From JAXGTD01 sp040775095 (GTDB taxonomy: Bacteria; Pseudomonadota; Gammaproteobacteria; Chromatiales; Chromatiaceae), in assembly GCA_040775095.1 (NCBI GenBank), contig JAXGTD010000058.1, forward strand, positions 1 to 23,057: a DNA stretch of 23,057 bases, in the 5' to 3' direction. Below the pieces are notes generated by a model. That model did no database searches. It was not told where the DNA came from and saw only the letters and a list, made by a program, of their open reading frames with translations. Made by a program: the position numbers and the translations under genes. Shown here in pieces: positions 1-7,422 of the stretch; position 1 is the stretch's first letter; every line of letters starts with the position of its first letter.

Positions 1-1022
1 CGGGCCTGCACCGTGGCGGCTGTCGCGATCTGGTGCGCGGCCACCGTCGGCTCATTGTTCAACAGGCGTGCCATCTGGGCGGCGGCGAGTCCGAAGCGCC
101 CGAGGGCATCGCCGAGACAGTCGGGCGCGCACAGCCGCGCCGCCAGCGCATCGATGGGAGTCGCGCCATCGGTGCGCGGGTGCACCAGGCAGCAACGCAC
201 CGTTGCCACCTCCTCGAACTGGAACGGGCGCGTGAGTCGCGGCACCAGTCCGGCGCGCAGCAGCGAAGTCTTGCCACTGCCGCTCGCTCCCGTGATCAGG
301 AGCAGCCCACGACCGGCCGCGGCGCGTTCGCTCAGCCGCGTGAGCAGCTCGCGCACCTCTCGCTCGCGGCCGGTGAACACGCGCTCGTCGCCGGTATCGA
401 AGGGGCGGCCGACACGAAACGGGCTGCCGCGCCACTGCCGATCGCCGGTCGAGGCGCGGCGTTCGACGCTGATGCGCCGGTTGAGCAGCTTGCGCAACTG
501 CACCTCGAGCAGATCGCGAAACCCCGCATCACTGTCGAAGGTCCGGAAGGCGCGGCGGAAGGTGTTGTCCTCGTTGAAGAAATGACGGCGAAAAAACTCA
601 TCGAGCCGACGCCGGTCATCCACCGCCTGGCGCGCCGCCTCCGCATCGGTGATATCCACCAGTCTCGGCGCCGTCTTCTTATAGACCAGCACCTCCGGGT
701 TACCGGCGGAGCCTGAGCCCTCGACCGCGTTGACGAACTCCCACTCCGTGCCCGTCATGCCCCGATAGGGCTCCTGTGGCAACGGCGAGCCGAGCCGCGT
801 CCAGAGGATCACCAGCACGATCTCGCAGTCCGCCGGCCGGGTCAGCCCGGCCTGGAAGGTCCGGTCGGCGGTCAGCGCCTCTTCCTCCCAAAGCACGGCC
901 TGAAGCGGGAAGTAGGGCAGATACTCCTGGGCCAGACCCTCGATGACGTCCTTGACCATCGCACGCTCGTGATCCACATCGGCGGGCGATGAGACAAAGA
1001 TGCGGACCCGATCGTCGTTCAT
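1..1022 (-). CDS. DUF4062 / STAND P-loop NTPase, partial (C-terminus beyond left edge)
   Basis: About 340 codons are visible, from the ATG at 1020-1022 to the window edge, with no stop. The N-terminus (residues 5-20, RVRIFVSSPADVDHER) is the signature start of DUF4062, a small alpha/beta domain related in style to TIR-like signalling domains. It is followed by a conserved 'IVLVILWTRLGSPLP' strand and a 'GMTGTEWEF' segment. From about residue 215 an NTPase module begins ('FTGREREVRELLTRL'), with a Walker A at residues 245-252 (GASGSGKT, Lys251) followed by 'SLLRAGLVPRL'. This is typical of the novel STAND NTPase 1 type, which usually ends in WD40 or other repeats. In this family the C-terminal repeats sense a signal, the NTPase oligomerises and the N-terminal domain signals; that role is inferred here because the sensor part is not in the window. 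A TATAGT -10-like box lies at 1059-1064. The domain calls are confident; the biological role is not. Confidence 0.85.
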   Translation of the reverse strand, partial: MNDDRVRIFVSSPADVDHERAMVKDVIEGLAQEYLPYFPLQAVLWEEEALTADRTFQAGLTRPADCEIVLVILWTRLGSPLPQEPYRGMTGTEWEFVNAVEGSGSAGNPEVLVYKKTAPRLVDITDAEAARQAVDDRRRLDEFFRRHFFNEDNTFRRAFRTFDSDAGFRDLLEVQLRKLLNRRISVERRASTGDRQWRGSPFRVGRPFDTGDERVFTGREREVRELLTRLSERAAAGRGLLLITGASGSGKTSLLRAGLVPRLTRPFQFEEVATVRCCLVHPRTDGATPIDALAARLCAPDCLGDALGRFGLAAAQMARLLNNEPTVAAHQIATAATVQA

Positions 1023-1058
1023 GACACCGTATTGCCTAAAGGGCCAGGATTTCGCGTA

Positions 1059-1064
1059 ACTATA
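1059..1064 (-). promoter_or_regulatory. Candidate -10 box for the DUF4062/STAND gene
   Basis: On the minus strand this reads TATAGT, about 37 bp upstream of the ATG at 1022. No good -35 hexamer is seen at 16-18 bp, so this is a one-element prediction. Confidence 0.3.
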
Positions 1065-1155
1065 CCGTTTGCGCACGAGCGGCAGTACAAGCCAGGGCGG
1101 CTCGCCGCGTTTCGGGGCCCCAGGGGGGGCGAAGGCGTAACACCTCGCGAGTCGG

Positions 1156-1186
1156 GTGGATTCTTCGCGGGAAATCCACTTAGAAT
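1156..1186 (+). promoter_or_regulatory. Inverted repeat abutting a -10-like box upstream of the SEC-C gene
   Basis: A perfect 7-bp inverted repeat (GTGGATT at 1156-1162, AATCCAC at 1173-1179) lies directly before TAGAAT (1181-1186), a good -10-like hexamer. A second small palindrome, ACCGA-ATTA-TCGGT, follows at 1193-1206, between the predicted transcription start and the ATG at 1229. The arrangement fits a promoter with an operator, but the -35 is weak and no regulator is known. Confidence 0.35.
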
Positions 1187-1228
1187 CGCGCTACCGAATT
1201 ATCGGTTCACCAGCGTGGAGGGGTCGCC

Positions 1229-3160
1229 ATGGCTCCCAGCGAGACCCAAGACTCGGACCGCATGGAGCAACTCATTCTCGAAGCCGTCCGCGAGATCTTC
1301 CGGCACGAGAGCTTCGAGCGCTTCATCGCCTGGTCACGCGGCTCGATTCCGCCCACGCTGGGCCTCGACGACGAGCTGGCCACCGAAGAAGAGCAACGGC
1401 TTGCCGGGGTACTGGGGCTCGCGATCTGGAACGCCACCCCGCTGCCGAGCCAGGGATACCGGCCCTGCCCAATCGAGCCCGCGAGCCCCGAGGTCCCCTG
1501 TCCCTGCGGCTCGGGCCTGCGTTTCGGCGACTGCTGCGGGCCGGCCGGGGACCTCCCGGAGGTCCCGACCGAGCTGATCTGGGAGCTCATTCTCGACGAA
1601 TTGCCCGAGGCCGAGCTACAGGAGGCGCTGCGGCGCAACGCGATCCCCGATGAGCTGCTCGCGAAGGTCGCGGATCGGTGGCTCGATGCGGCGCGCCCCG
1701 GGCGGGCCGCGGCCCTGCTGGAGCCAATCTTCGCCGGCAACCTGCAGGACCTGGACGCCCGCTACGAACCGGCCCTCGACACCCTGTGCGACGCCTACGA
1801 CCAGCTCGAGCATTGGAAGAAGCGTCAGGCGTTCCTGCAGCGTATCACCGACGACGGCAGCCGGCCGCTGAAGGCCGCCGCCTGGCAGCGGCTGAGCACC
1901 AGCTTCATCGACGAGGGCGAGCTCGCGCTGGCCACCGCGGCGTTCGGCCAGGCGCAGCGTCACGGCCCGGACAGCCCCGGCACGGCCCTGCTCGAGATCA
2001 CGCTGCTCGCCGCCCAGCACCGCGACGAGCACGCCCGCGCCCGCGCGCTGTTCTGGCGCCATCGGCTGCGTCGCGCCGGCTACGACGGGGAGCGCATCAT
2101 GGATTTCCTCGATCGGGCCATCGTTGACCCGCAGGAGGCATTGGTGGTCACCCATTCCGCCGCGCTGGACCCACAGCTGGTCGCGCTGCGCGAGTGGGTG
2201 GACAGGCTGGATGCCCGTCCGGTCACCAGCTATCGCGGCCAGATGATCGACGAGCCACCGATCAGCGCGCCCGACGGGCAACTGTCGCTGTTCACCGAGG
2301 AGCAGCTGCCGCTGCCCCCCGATGCAACACCCCGCGGACGGGCAGCGGCGTTGCGTCCGCCGCCGGCATTGTCGCGTGTCGAGCAGGCATGGCACCGCGT
2401 GTTCCAGGCATCCAAGCCCTATTCGACCCAGCTCAGCGCGTTGGACGATGGACTGGCCTGGGAGAGCGCCGGCTGGCCGCGATTTCTCAACGACCACCTC
2501 GAGGCGGGCGACAGCCTCGACGTCCTCGACGACCTTGCCACCGCGCTCTACGACCATCCCGAAAGCAGCCTCCCCTGGGTGTCGCACACCCTGTTGCGAC
2601 CGCTTCTGGAGCGTGCCGAGGCGATCGTTGCCCACACGCTCGAGGGTGCGCGGCCCATCCACCTGCCATGGAGCGACGAGCGCAACCGCCCCGCGTTGAG
2701 GCTGCTGTTCCGGCGCTATCTGCAACATGCCGAAGAGGGCGAGCACGAGGCCGCGGCGGCCGTCCTCGAGCGTTTGCTCTCGCTCAACCCAAAGGACAAC
2801 CACGGGGTGCGCGCGGAGCTGATGAACCATTACCTGCGCAGCGACCGCGACGAGCAGGCACTGGACCTGGCCCGCCGCTTCCCGGCCGATGTCCTGGCCG
2901 ACCTCGCCTACGGCGAGGTGCTGGCGTTGTATCGGCTCGGCCAGCAGGAACGCGCGGCCCAGGTACTCAATGAGGTGGTCGGGCGCCTGCCGCGCATCCC
3001 GCGTTTCCTGATGCGCAAGCGGGTCAAACGCCCGACCCTGAGCCCCGATGGCTTCACCCCCGGCGGGGACGATCAGGCCTGGCTCTACCGCGAGGCCATG
3101 CGCGACGTCTGGGAGGCCGAGCCCGGACTGCTGGCCTGGATGAAGCGTCTGACCGCCTGA
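1229..3160 (+). CDS. SEC-C motif protein with TPR-like helical repeats
   Basis: This is a 643-residue soluble protein. The start is the ATG at 1229, preceded by GGAGGGG about 7 bases upstream. A SEC-C metal-binding motif, CPCGSGLRFGDCCG, sits at about residues 91-104 (Cys91, Cys93, Cys102, Cys103). It is the same zinc-binding module found at the C-terminus of SecA and in many uncharacterised proteins. The N-terminal 90 residues are helical and acidic. After the motif the protein is a long alpha-helical solenoid with TPR-like helices, for example around residues 195-270 (ALATAAFGQAQRHGPDSPGT) and 515-580 (AAVLERLLSLNPKDNHGVRA). No catalytic motif or signal peptide is visible, so a cytoplasmic scaffold or binding role is the most that can be inferred. 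It is divergent from the STAND NTPase gene with 206 bp between them. Whether the two are functionally linked cannot be told from this window. Confidence 0.85.
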   Translation: MAPSETQDSDRMEQLILEAVREIFRHESFERFIAWSRGSIPPTLGLDDELATEEEQRLAGVLGLAIWNATPLPSQGYRPCPIEPASPEVPCPCGSGLRFGDCCGPAGDLPEVPTELIWELILDELPEAELQEALRRNAIPDELLAKVADRWLDAARPGRAAALLEPIFAGNLQDLDARYEPALDTLCDAYDQLEHWKKRQAFLQRITDDGSRPLKAAAWQRLSTSFIDEGELALATAAFGQAQRHGPDSPGTALLEITLLAAQHRDEHARARALFWRHRLRRAGYDGERIMDFLDRAIVDPQEALVVTHSAALDPQLVALREWVDRLDARPVTSYRGQMIDEPPISAPDGQLSLFTEEQLPLPPDATPRGRAAALRPPPALSRVEQAWHRVFQASKPYSTQLSALDDGLAWESAGWPRFLNDHLEAGDSLDVLDDLATALYDHPESSLPWVSHTLLRPLLERAEAIVAHTLEGARPIHLPWSDERNRPALRLLFRRYLQHAEEGEHEAAAAVLERLLSLNPKDNHGVRAELMNHYLRSDRDEQALDLARRFPADVLADLAYGEVLALYRLGQQERAAQVLNEVVGRLPRIPRFLMRKRVKRPTLSPDGFTPGGDDQAWLYREAMRDVWEAEPGLLAWMKRLTA

Positions 3161-3180
3161 GCGGGGAGGCATTGGGGACA

Positions 3181-3203
3181 GATGCCGGCGACCGGCCGGT
3201 ATC
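3181..3203. terminator. Hairpin after the SEC-C gene, possible terminator
   Basis: GATGCCGGC and GCCGGTATC form a 9-bp stem with one G-T pair around a 5-base loop, starting 21 bp after the stop codon at 3160. There is no T-run, so intrinsic termination is uncertain. Confidence 0.3.
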
Positions 3204-3261
3204 GCCGCTCGATCCCGGTCGACGGACGCGCCGCTGACGGTACCGGCTGACGCAAGGCCCG

Positions 3262-3354
3262 GGACGCGGCTGATCAGCGTCCTGTCCAACCGGGAACCGC
3301 GCGTCATGCGCACGTGTTTTACATCCATCGACCGGGGCCTGACACGAGGCCCCG
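3262..3354. other. Intergenic hairpins upstream of the membrane-protein gene
   Basis: Two stems are seen. GGACGC (3262-3267) pairs with GCGTCC (3277-3282) around a palindromic GCTGATCAGC. CGGGGCCT (3333-3340) pairs perfectly with AGGCCCCG (3347-3354) around a 6-base loop. The second ends 54 bp before the ATG at 3409 and could lie in the leader of that gene. No coding sequence is supported in 3161-3408. Confidence 0.4.
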
Positions 3355-3408
3355 TGACCGACCGCGACAGCGCCGTCGCCCGCGGTCACAGCGCAATCGG
3401 AGGGCCTC

Positions 3409-4593
3409 ATGGCCAATCTATACAGGGTCGTCTTCACCGGCCGACTCCAGGCGGGAATCGACCCGAAACAGGCCGTCAGCGACTTTGCTTCCGTGTTCAA
3501 GGTGCCGCTGGAACGGGCGTCCGAGCTGGTGCTCGACGGCAAGGAACATGTCCTGAAGAGGGAGGTCGATGACGCCAACGCACGGCGCTATCGGGAGATC
3601 CTCGAAGACATCGGGCTGGAGATCCGCATCGAGCCGGCCCATGGCGGCCCCGACACGACGGCGCGGCCACTCGGCGCGCGGGCCCAGACCACCGCCGACC
3701 CGGCCGCCTTCAGACCCGAGACGGCCACTGCCGACGCGCCGTTTGGCGCCGAGCCGAGGCCGCGGCCAGGTGTCGGCGCGACTGGCGAGGTCATGACCGG
3801 CCCGAGCCGGGTCCAGCCGGGTCACGGCTGGCAGTGGCTGGAGCGCGGCTACAGCCTGTTTGTCGAACAGCCCTGGATCTGGATCGGCAATGTCGGCCTG
3901 TTGTACCTGATCAACCTGCTGCTCGGGCTGCTGCCGGGTATCGGGTTCATCGTGACCCTGATCCTCGGCCCGATCTTCCTTGGCGGGCTCCTGGCGGGTG
4001 CCCAAACCCAGGAACGCGGCGGACAGCTGCGCTTCGGCCACCTGTTCGAGGGCTTTACCCGCCGCGCGGGCGATCTGGCCGCGGTCGGTGGCCTCTACCT
4101 GATCGGCTTCATTCTGATCGGCATCGCGATCTTCGTCATCTTCATGGTTGCCGGCGGCGTCTCCACCGCCGAGCTGGCGAACCTCTCCCACGACAGCCCC
4201 GAGCTGGCGATGGCCACCATGGGACCAATGGTGATCCTGGCGCTGCTGGTTCTGACGATGCTGTCCATCCCCCTGATCATGGCCTACTGGTTCGCCCCGG
4301 CGCTGGTGATGCTCGCGGGGATGCGCCCCGTGGAGGCCATGATCGCGAGCTTCCAGGGCTGCCTGAAGAACGTCATGCCGTTCCTGATCTACGGCCTGGT
4401 GATCATGGGGGTCGCCATCGGCGCCGCGATCCTGTTCGGACTGCTGGCCGGCATCGTGCCGTTTCTTGCCGTGCCCATCCTCATCGCGCTGGTACCGTTG
4501 TCATTCGCGGCCATGGGCGTCGTGCTGATCTCGATCTACGCGGGCTATCGTGACATCTATTTCAACGCGATGGGCCGATCCCGACCCCGCTGA
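3409..4593 (+). CDS. BPSS1780-like membrane protein with soluble N-terminal domain
   Basis: This is a 394-residue protein starting at ATG 3409 with GGAGG five to six bases upstream. Residues 1-80 form a small soluble domain (MANLYRVVFTGRLQAG, then KVPLERASELVLDG and a YREILEDIGLEIRIEP strand). I recognise it as the module found in front of several bacterial membrane domains, including BPSS1780-family and some DUF805 proteins. A low-complexity Ala/Pro/Arg linker covers about residues 82-140. The C-terminal 240 residues hold about five or six hydrophobic segments (roughly 157-192, 224-250, 280-305, 320-350 and 355-385), with glycine-rich turns such as LLGLLPGIGFIVTLILGP. No transport or catalytic signature is visible, so the function is unknown. 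It is followed by 78 bp and then the acylase gene on the same strand. Confidence 0.75.
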   Translation: MANLYRVVFTGRLQAGIDPKQAVSDFASVFKVPLERASELVLDGKEHVLKREVDDANARRYREILEDIGLEIRIEPAHGGPDTTARPLGARAQTTADPAAFRPETATADAPFGAEPRPRPGVGATGEVMTGPSRVQPGHGWQWLERGYSLFVEQPWIWIGNVGLLYLINLLLGLLPGIGFIVTLILGPIFLGGLLAGAQTQERGGQLRFGHLFEGFTRRAGDLAAVGGLYLIGFILIGIAIFVIFMVAGGVSTAELANLSHDSPELAMATMGPMVILALLVLTMLSIPLIMAYWFAPALVMLAGMRPVEAMIASFQGCLKNVMPFLIYGLVIMGVAIGAAILFGLLAGIVPFLAVPILIALVPLSFAAMGVVLISIYAGYRDIYFNAMGRSRPR

Positions 4594-4671
4594 GGGCGCG
4601 GCCGGTCGGCCGAAGGGTCGCGACCGCGCTCTGGCGGGCCTCGGCTCGCCGCTGCACGCGGCCCGAACGCG

Positions 4672-7155
4672 ATGCGCAAAACACTGAAAATCGCCCTCGT
4701 GCTTTTCCTGGGCACGACCATCACCGGCGCGGGCGGGCTCTATTGGCTCGCGAAACGCGCCGAGCCCAACTACGACGGGGCCGTCACACTGCCCGGTCTG
4801 GTCGCGCCGGTCCAGGTCGGCTACGGCCCCCATGCCGTGCCAAGCATCGATGCCCGCTCCCTCGACGACCTGCTCTTCGCGCAGGGCTACGTGGTCGCCG
4901 CCGAGCGCATGTGGCAGATGGACCTGATGCGCCGGCTCGCTGGCGGCAGGTTGGCGGAGGCGTTCGGCGAGGCCGCGCTGCCGACGGACCGATTCTTCCA
5001 CACCATCGGTCTGCCCCGGGCGGCCCGACAGGGCCTCGATGCGCTCGAGCCCGCGTATCAGCGACTGTTGCAGCGCTATGCCGACGGCGTCAACGCCTAT
5101 CGCGCCCTTGCCGCGGGACGGTTGCCGCTGGAGTATCTCATCGCCGGCTTCGAGCCGGCCCCGTGGCGTCCCGAGGACAGCCTCGCCATCGGCGAATATA
5201 TGGCGTGGATCAACTCGGTGAACCTGCGTGAGGAGCTGGTCTTCCTGCGGCTCGCACAACGCCTGGGCAACCGGCGCGCACTCGAGCTCTTCCCGGAAGA
5301 CGAGGGCCTCCCCGCGCCGGCCGATGCGGACGACCTGCCCGATTACCAGGCCAGCGAGGCCCGGGCGGCAGGAGCCATCCTCAGCACCCTCCAACAGACT
5401 GGACGCGTGATCGCGGGGCTCGGACTGCCGGGCGTCGGGGCGGCCAGCAATGCCTGGGCCGTCACCGGCACGCGCACCCTGGACGGCCAGGCCCTGCTCG
5501 CCAACGATCCCCACCTCGGCCCATCCACCCCCGCGATCTGGTATGAGCTGGAGCTGCGCGCCCCCGGCTACCACGCCACCGGGGTCGCGCTGCCGGGGGT
5601 ACCGTTGATCCTGATCGGCCACAACGCGGATCTGGCCTGGGGTCTGACCACGGCCATGGCCGACACCCAGGACCTGTTCATCGAGCGCCCCAGCGACGAT
5701 GGCACAAGCGTGCTGCGGCCGGACGGGACCACGGGGCCGATCCGGTTCGAGACCCGCGAGATCCGCGTCAAGGGCCGAGACGAGCCGGTCCGGCACGTCG
5801 TGCGCTCGACTCGCCATGGCGTGCTGATCAACGATCTGGTCGGCCACGACGGCGCCAATCCATTCGGGCTGACGCCGATCCAGACGCGGGACCTACTCGC
5901 GTTGCGCACCAACCTGGAGGTACCCGAGCGCGCGTTCGCGGGGCTGTACCGGCTCAACACCGCCCGCACGGTCGACCAGGCCCGCGCCGCGATCCGCGAG
6001 CTTCGGCACGTCTCCCAGAACCTCATCGTCGCCCACCGCGACGGGGGCATCGGCTGGCAGGTCAGCGGCCTGCTGCCGCGCCGTGGTCGCGGCAGCGGCA
6101 GCTTCCCGGCGCCCGGCGGGGAGAGCGGCTACGGCTGGGACGCCTATCGACCAGCAAGCGAGAACCCCGGTCTCAGCGACCCGCCCGCGCAGCGCCTGAT
6201 CAGTGCCAACGACCGAGCCCTCGCGGCGAGTCAGAGCGCCGAGCTCGGCCATGGCTGGCTCGCACCCTATCGCGCCCAGCGCATCGCCGAGCTGCTCGAT
6301 GTCCCTTCGCCGATCGATGCCGAGGCGATGGCGCGGATGCAGCAAGACCGCCAGAGCACCATGGTGCGCATCTACCTGGGCTCGCTACGGCGGGCCCTGC
6401 CCCGCCTGCGCCAGATCGACCCCGGCGCTGCCGAGATCGCCGAGCGCGATCTGCTCCGCTGGAACGGGGACTTTGCCGGCGACAGCCACCCCGCGGCCCT
6501 GTTCGCGCTGCTCCAACCCGCGTTGTATCACGCCCTCTACGGCGATGAGCTCGGCCCGGATCTGGGTGCATTGATGGGCCTCGCGGTCGCCACCTACGGA
6601 CCGCTCGAGGAGGCGCTGCGCACGGACCGGTCGAGCTTCTGGGACGATGTGGGCACGGCAGACATCCACGAGGGACCGGCCGAGGTCTGGGCCCGCGCGC
6701 TGCAGCGGGCGCGCTCCCACCTCGATGAGCTGCTCCCCGACGAAGACGACCAACGCCTGGATCGGCTGCACCGGTTGCGCTTCCCACACGCGTTCAACCG
6801 CCAGCCTCTGCTGGGCGATCTCTTCGGTATCGGCCCGGTCGGCATCGGCGGTGACAGCTCCACCATCAATGTCGCCAACACGGGGCCGGACGCCCCCCGG
6901 GAGGTCGGCTACGTCCCATCCATGCGGGTCGTCTACACGCCGGCGGACTGGACCCGCACCCGCGGCACACTGCCCCTGGGCCAGTCGGGACACCGCCTCT
7001 CGCATTATCGCCGCGACCAGCTCACCGATTGGATGCTGGGTCGAACCCACCCCTGGCCGTGGAACGGCCCGGTCGCGGGCCAACAGATCGGCCAATTGCG
7101 CCTCCTGCCGCCGCGCGACCGAGCCGCGGCGCCGGGAAACGGACGCGGCGACTGA
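4672..7155 (+). CDS. Penicillin acylase family protein (Ntn hydrolase), membrane-anchored
   Basis: This 827-residue protein belongs to the penicillin/AHL acylase family of N-terminal-nucleophile hydrolases, which hydrolyse amide bonds of acylated small molecules after autocatalytic cleavage into alpha and beta chains. The predicted nucleophile is Ser259 in GVGAASNAWAV, the expected start of the beta chain. Downstream family motifs are visible: LLANDPHLG, then GVPLILIGHNADLAWGLTTA. The N-terminus (LKIALVLFLGTTITGAGGLYWLA) is a signal anchor or signal peptide without a clear cleavage site, which places the enzyme in the periplasm or attached to the inner membrane. The size matches the family (about 750-850 residues). 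The ATG at 4672 has no good Shine-Dalgarno, but it places the hydrophobic segment at the N-terminus as expected. The substrate (beta-lactam, acyl-homoserine lactone, lipid amide or other) cannot be read from sequence. Confidence 0.9.
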   Translation: MRKTLKIALVLFLGTTITGAGGLYWLAKRAEPNYDGAVTLPGLVAPVQVGYGPHAVPSIDARSLDDLLFAQGYVVAAERMWQMDLMRRLAGGRLAEAFGEAALPTDRFFHTIGLPRAARQGLDALEPAYQRLLQRYADGVNAYRALAAGRLPLEYLIAGFEPAPWRPEDSLAIGEYMAWINSVNLREELVFLRLAQRLGNRRALELFPEDEGLPAPADADDLPDYQASEARAAGAILSTLQQTGRVIAGLGLPGVGAASNAWAVTGTRTLDGQALLANDPHLGPSTPAIWYELELRAPGYHATGVALPGVPLILIGHNADLAWGLTTAMADTQDLFIERPSDDGTSVLRPDGTTGPIRFETREIRVKGRDEPVRHVVRSTRHGVLINDLVGHDGANPFGLTPIQTRDLLALRTNLEVPERAFAGLYRLNTARTVDQARAAIRELRHVSQNLIVAHRDGGIGWQVSGLLPRRGRGSGSFPAPGGESGYGWDAYRPASENPGLSDPPAQRLISANDRALAASQSAELGHGWLAPYRAQRIAELLDVPSPIDAEAMARMQQDRQSTMVRIYLGSLRRALPRLRQIDPGAAEIAERDLLRWNGDFAGDSHPAALFALLQPALYHALYGDELGPDLGALMGLAVATYGPLEEALRTDRSSFWDDVGTADIHEGPAEVWARALQRARSHLDELLPDEDDQRLDRLHRLRFPHAFNRQPLLGDLFGIGPVGIGGDSSTINVANTGPDAPREVGYVPSMRVVYTPADWTRTRGTLPLGQSGHRLSHYRRDQLTDWMLGRTHPWPWNGPVAGQQIGQLRLLPPRDRAAAPGNGRGD

Positions 7156-7274
7156 GCCCGGAAACGGCAGTCGATCGCTCCGCGCGTGACGCAACAAGCC
7201 GCGCTGTTCATTGCACGAACAGGGTTTCCGCCGGCCCACCTCATGGCTGACGGGCGCGGGCCGACCCGGGAGAC

Positions 7275-7307
7275 GCTGATCAAATGCCGTCCGGGCATCT
7301 GATCAGC
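7275..7307. repeat. Palindromic hairpin 1 of an intergenic cluster
   Basis: The arms GCTGATCAAATGCC (7275-7288) and GGCATCTGATCAGC (7294-7307) pair at 13 of 14 positions around a 5-base loop. The hairpin lies between the convergent acylase and TraB genes. It is followed by a weaker stem, CCTCGC (7313-7318) with GCGAGG (7331-7336). The cluster may serve as a bidirectional transcript end or be a REP-like repeat. Confidence 0.55.
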
Positions 7308-7345
7308 TCGCGCCTCGCAAGACGCGACGCGCGAGGTGGCCAAAT

Positions 7346-7372
7346 TTTTCAAGCGCTTGCAGCGCTCGAAAA
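7346..7372. repeat. Palindromic hairpin 2 of the intergenic cluster
   Basis: TTTTCAAGCGCT (7346-7357) pairs with AGCGCTCGAAAA (7361-7372) at 11 of 12 positions around a 3-base loop. The T-run precedes and the A-run follows the stem on both strands. That is the reverse of a normal bidirectional terminator, so the hairpin may be a structural repeat instead. Confidence 0.5.
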
Positions 7373-7397
7373 TGCTGGACCCTGTACGGCCCGGGCG

Positions 7398-7422
7398 GGA
7401 AACGCTATAAATCAGCGTTTCC
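7398..7422 (-). terminator. Perfect hairpin directly after the TraB-family stop codon
   Basis: GGAAACGCT (7398-7406) and AGCGTTTCC (7414-7422) form a perfect 9-bp stem with a 7-base loop. The stop codon of the minus-strand TraB-family gene (7423-7425) is immediately adjacent. It resembles the hairpin at 16183-16207. No T-run follows, so a repeat element is as likely as a terminator. Confidence 0.45.

Noticed and set aside
1..3160. A complete defence island or two-gene immune system
   Set aside because: Only one truncated STAND gene and one uncharacterised scaffold-like gene are visible; no other defence, mobile or integrase gene is present, so the claim cannot be supported here.
1616..3328. 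Long open frame on the minus strand opposite the SEC-C gene
   Set aside because: It is a mirror of a GC-rich coding frame; the protein has no recognisable domain and the plus-strand gene has a clear SEC-C motif and ribosome site.
4501..5847. Long minus-strand open frame opposite the acylase gene
   Set aside because: Asp/Arg/Gly-rich chance sequence without motifs; the acylase motifs lie in the plus frame.
7275..7422. Structured non-coding RNA or riboswitch
   Set aside because: The hairpins lie downstream of both convergent genes and match no riboswitch layout I know; repeat elements or transcript ends explain them better.
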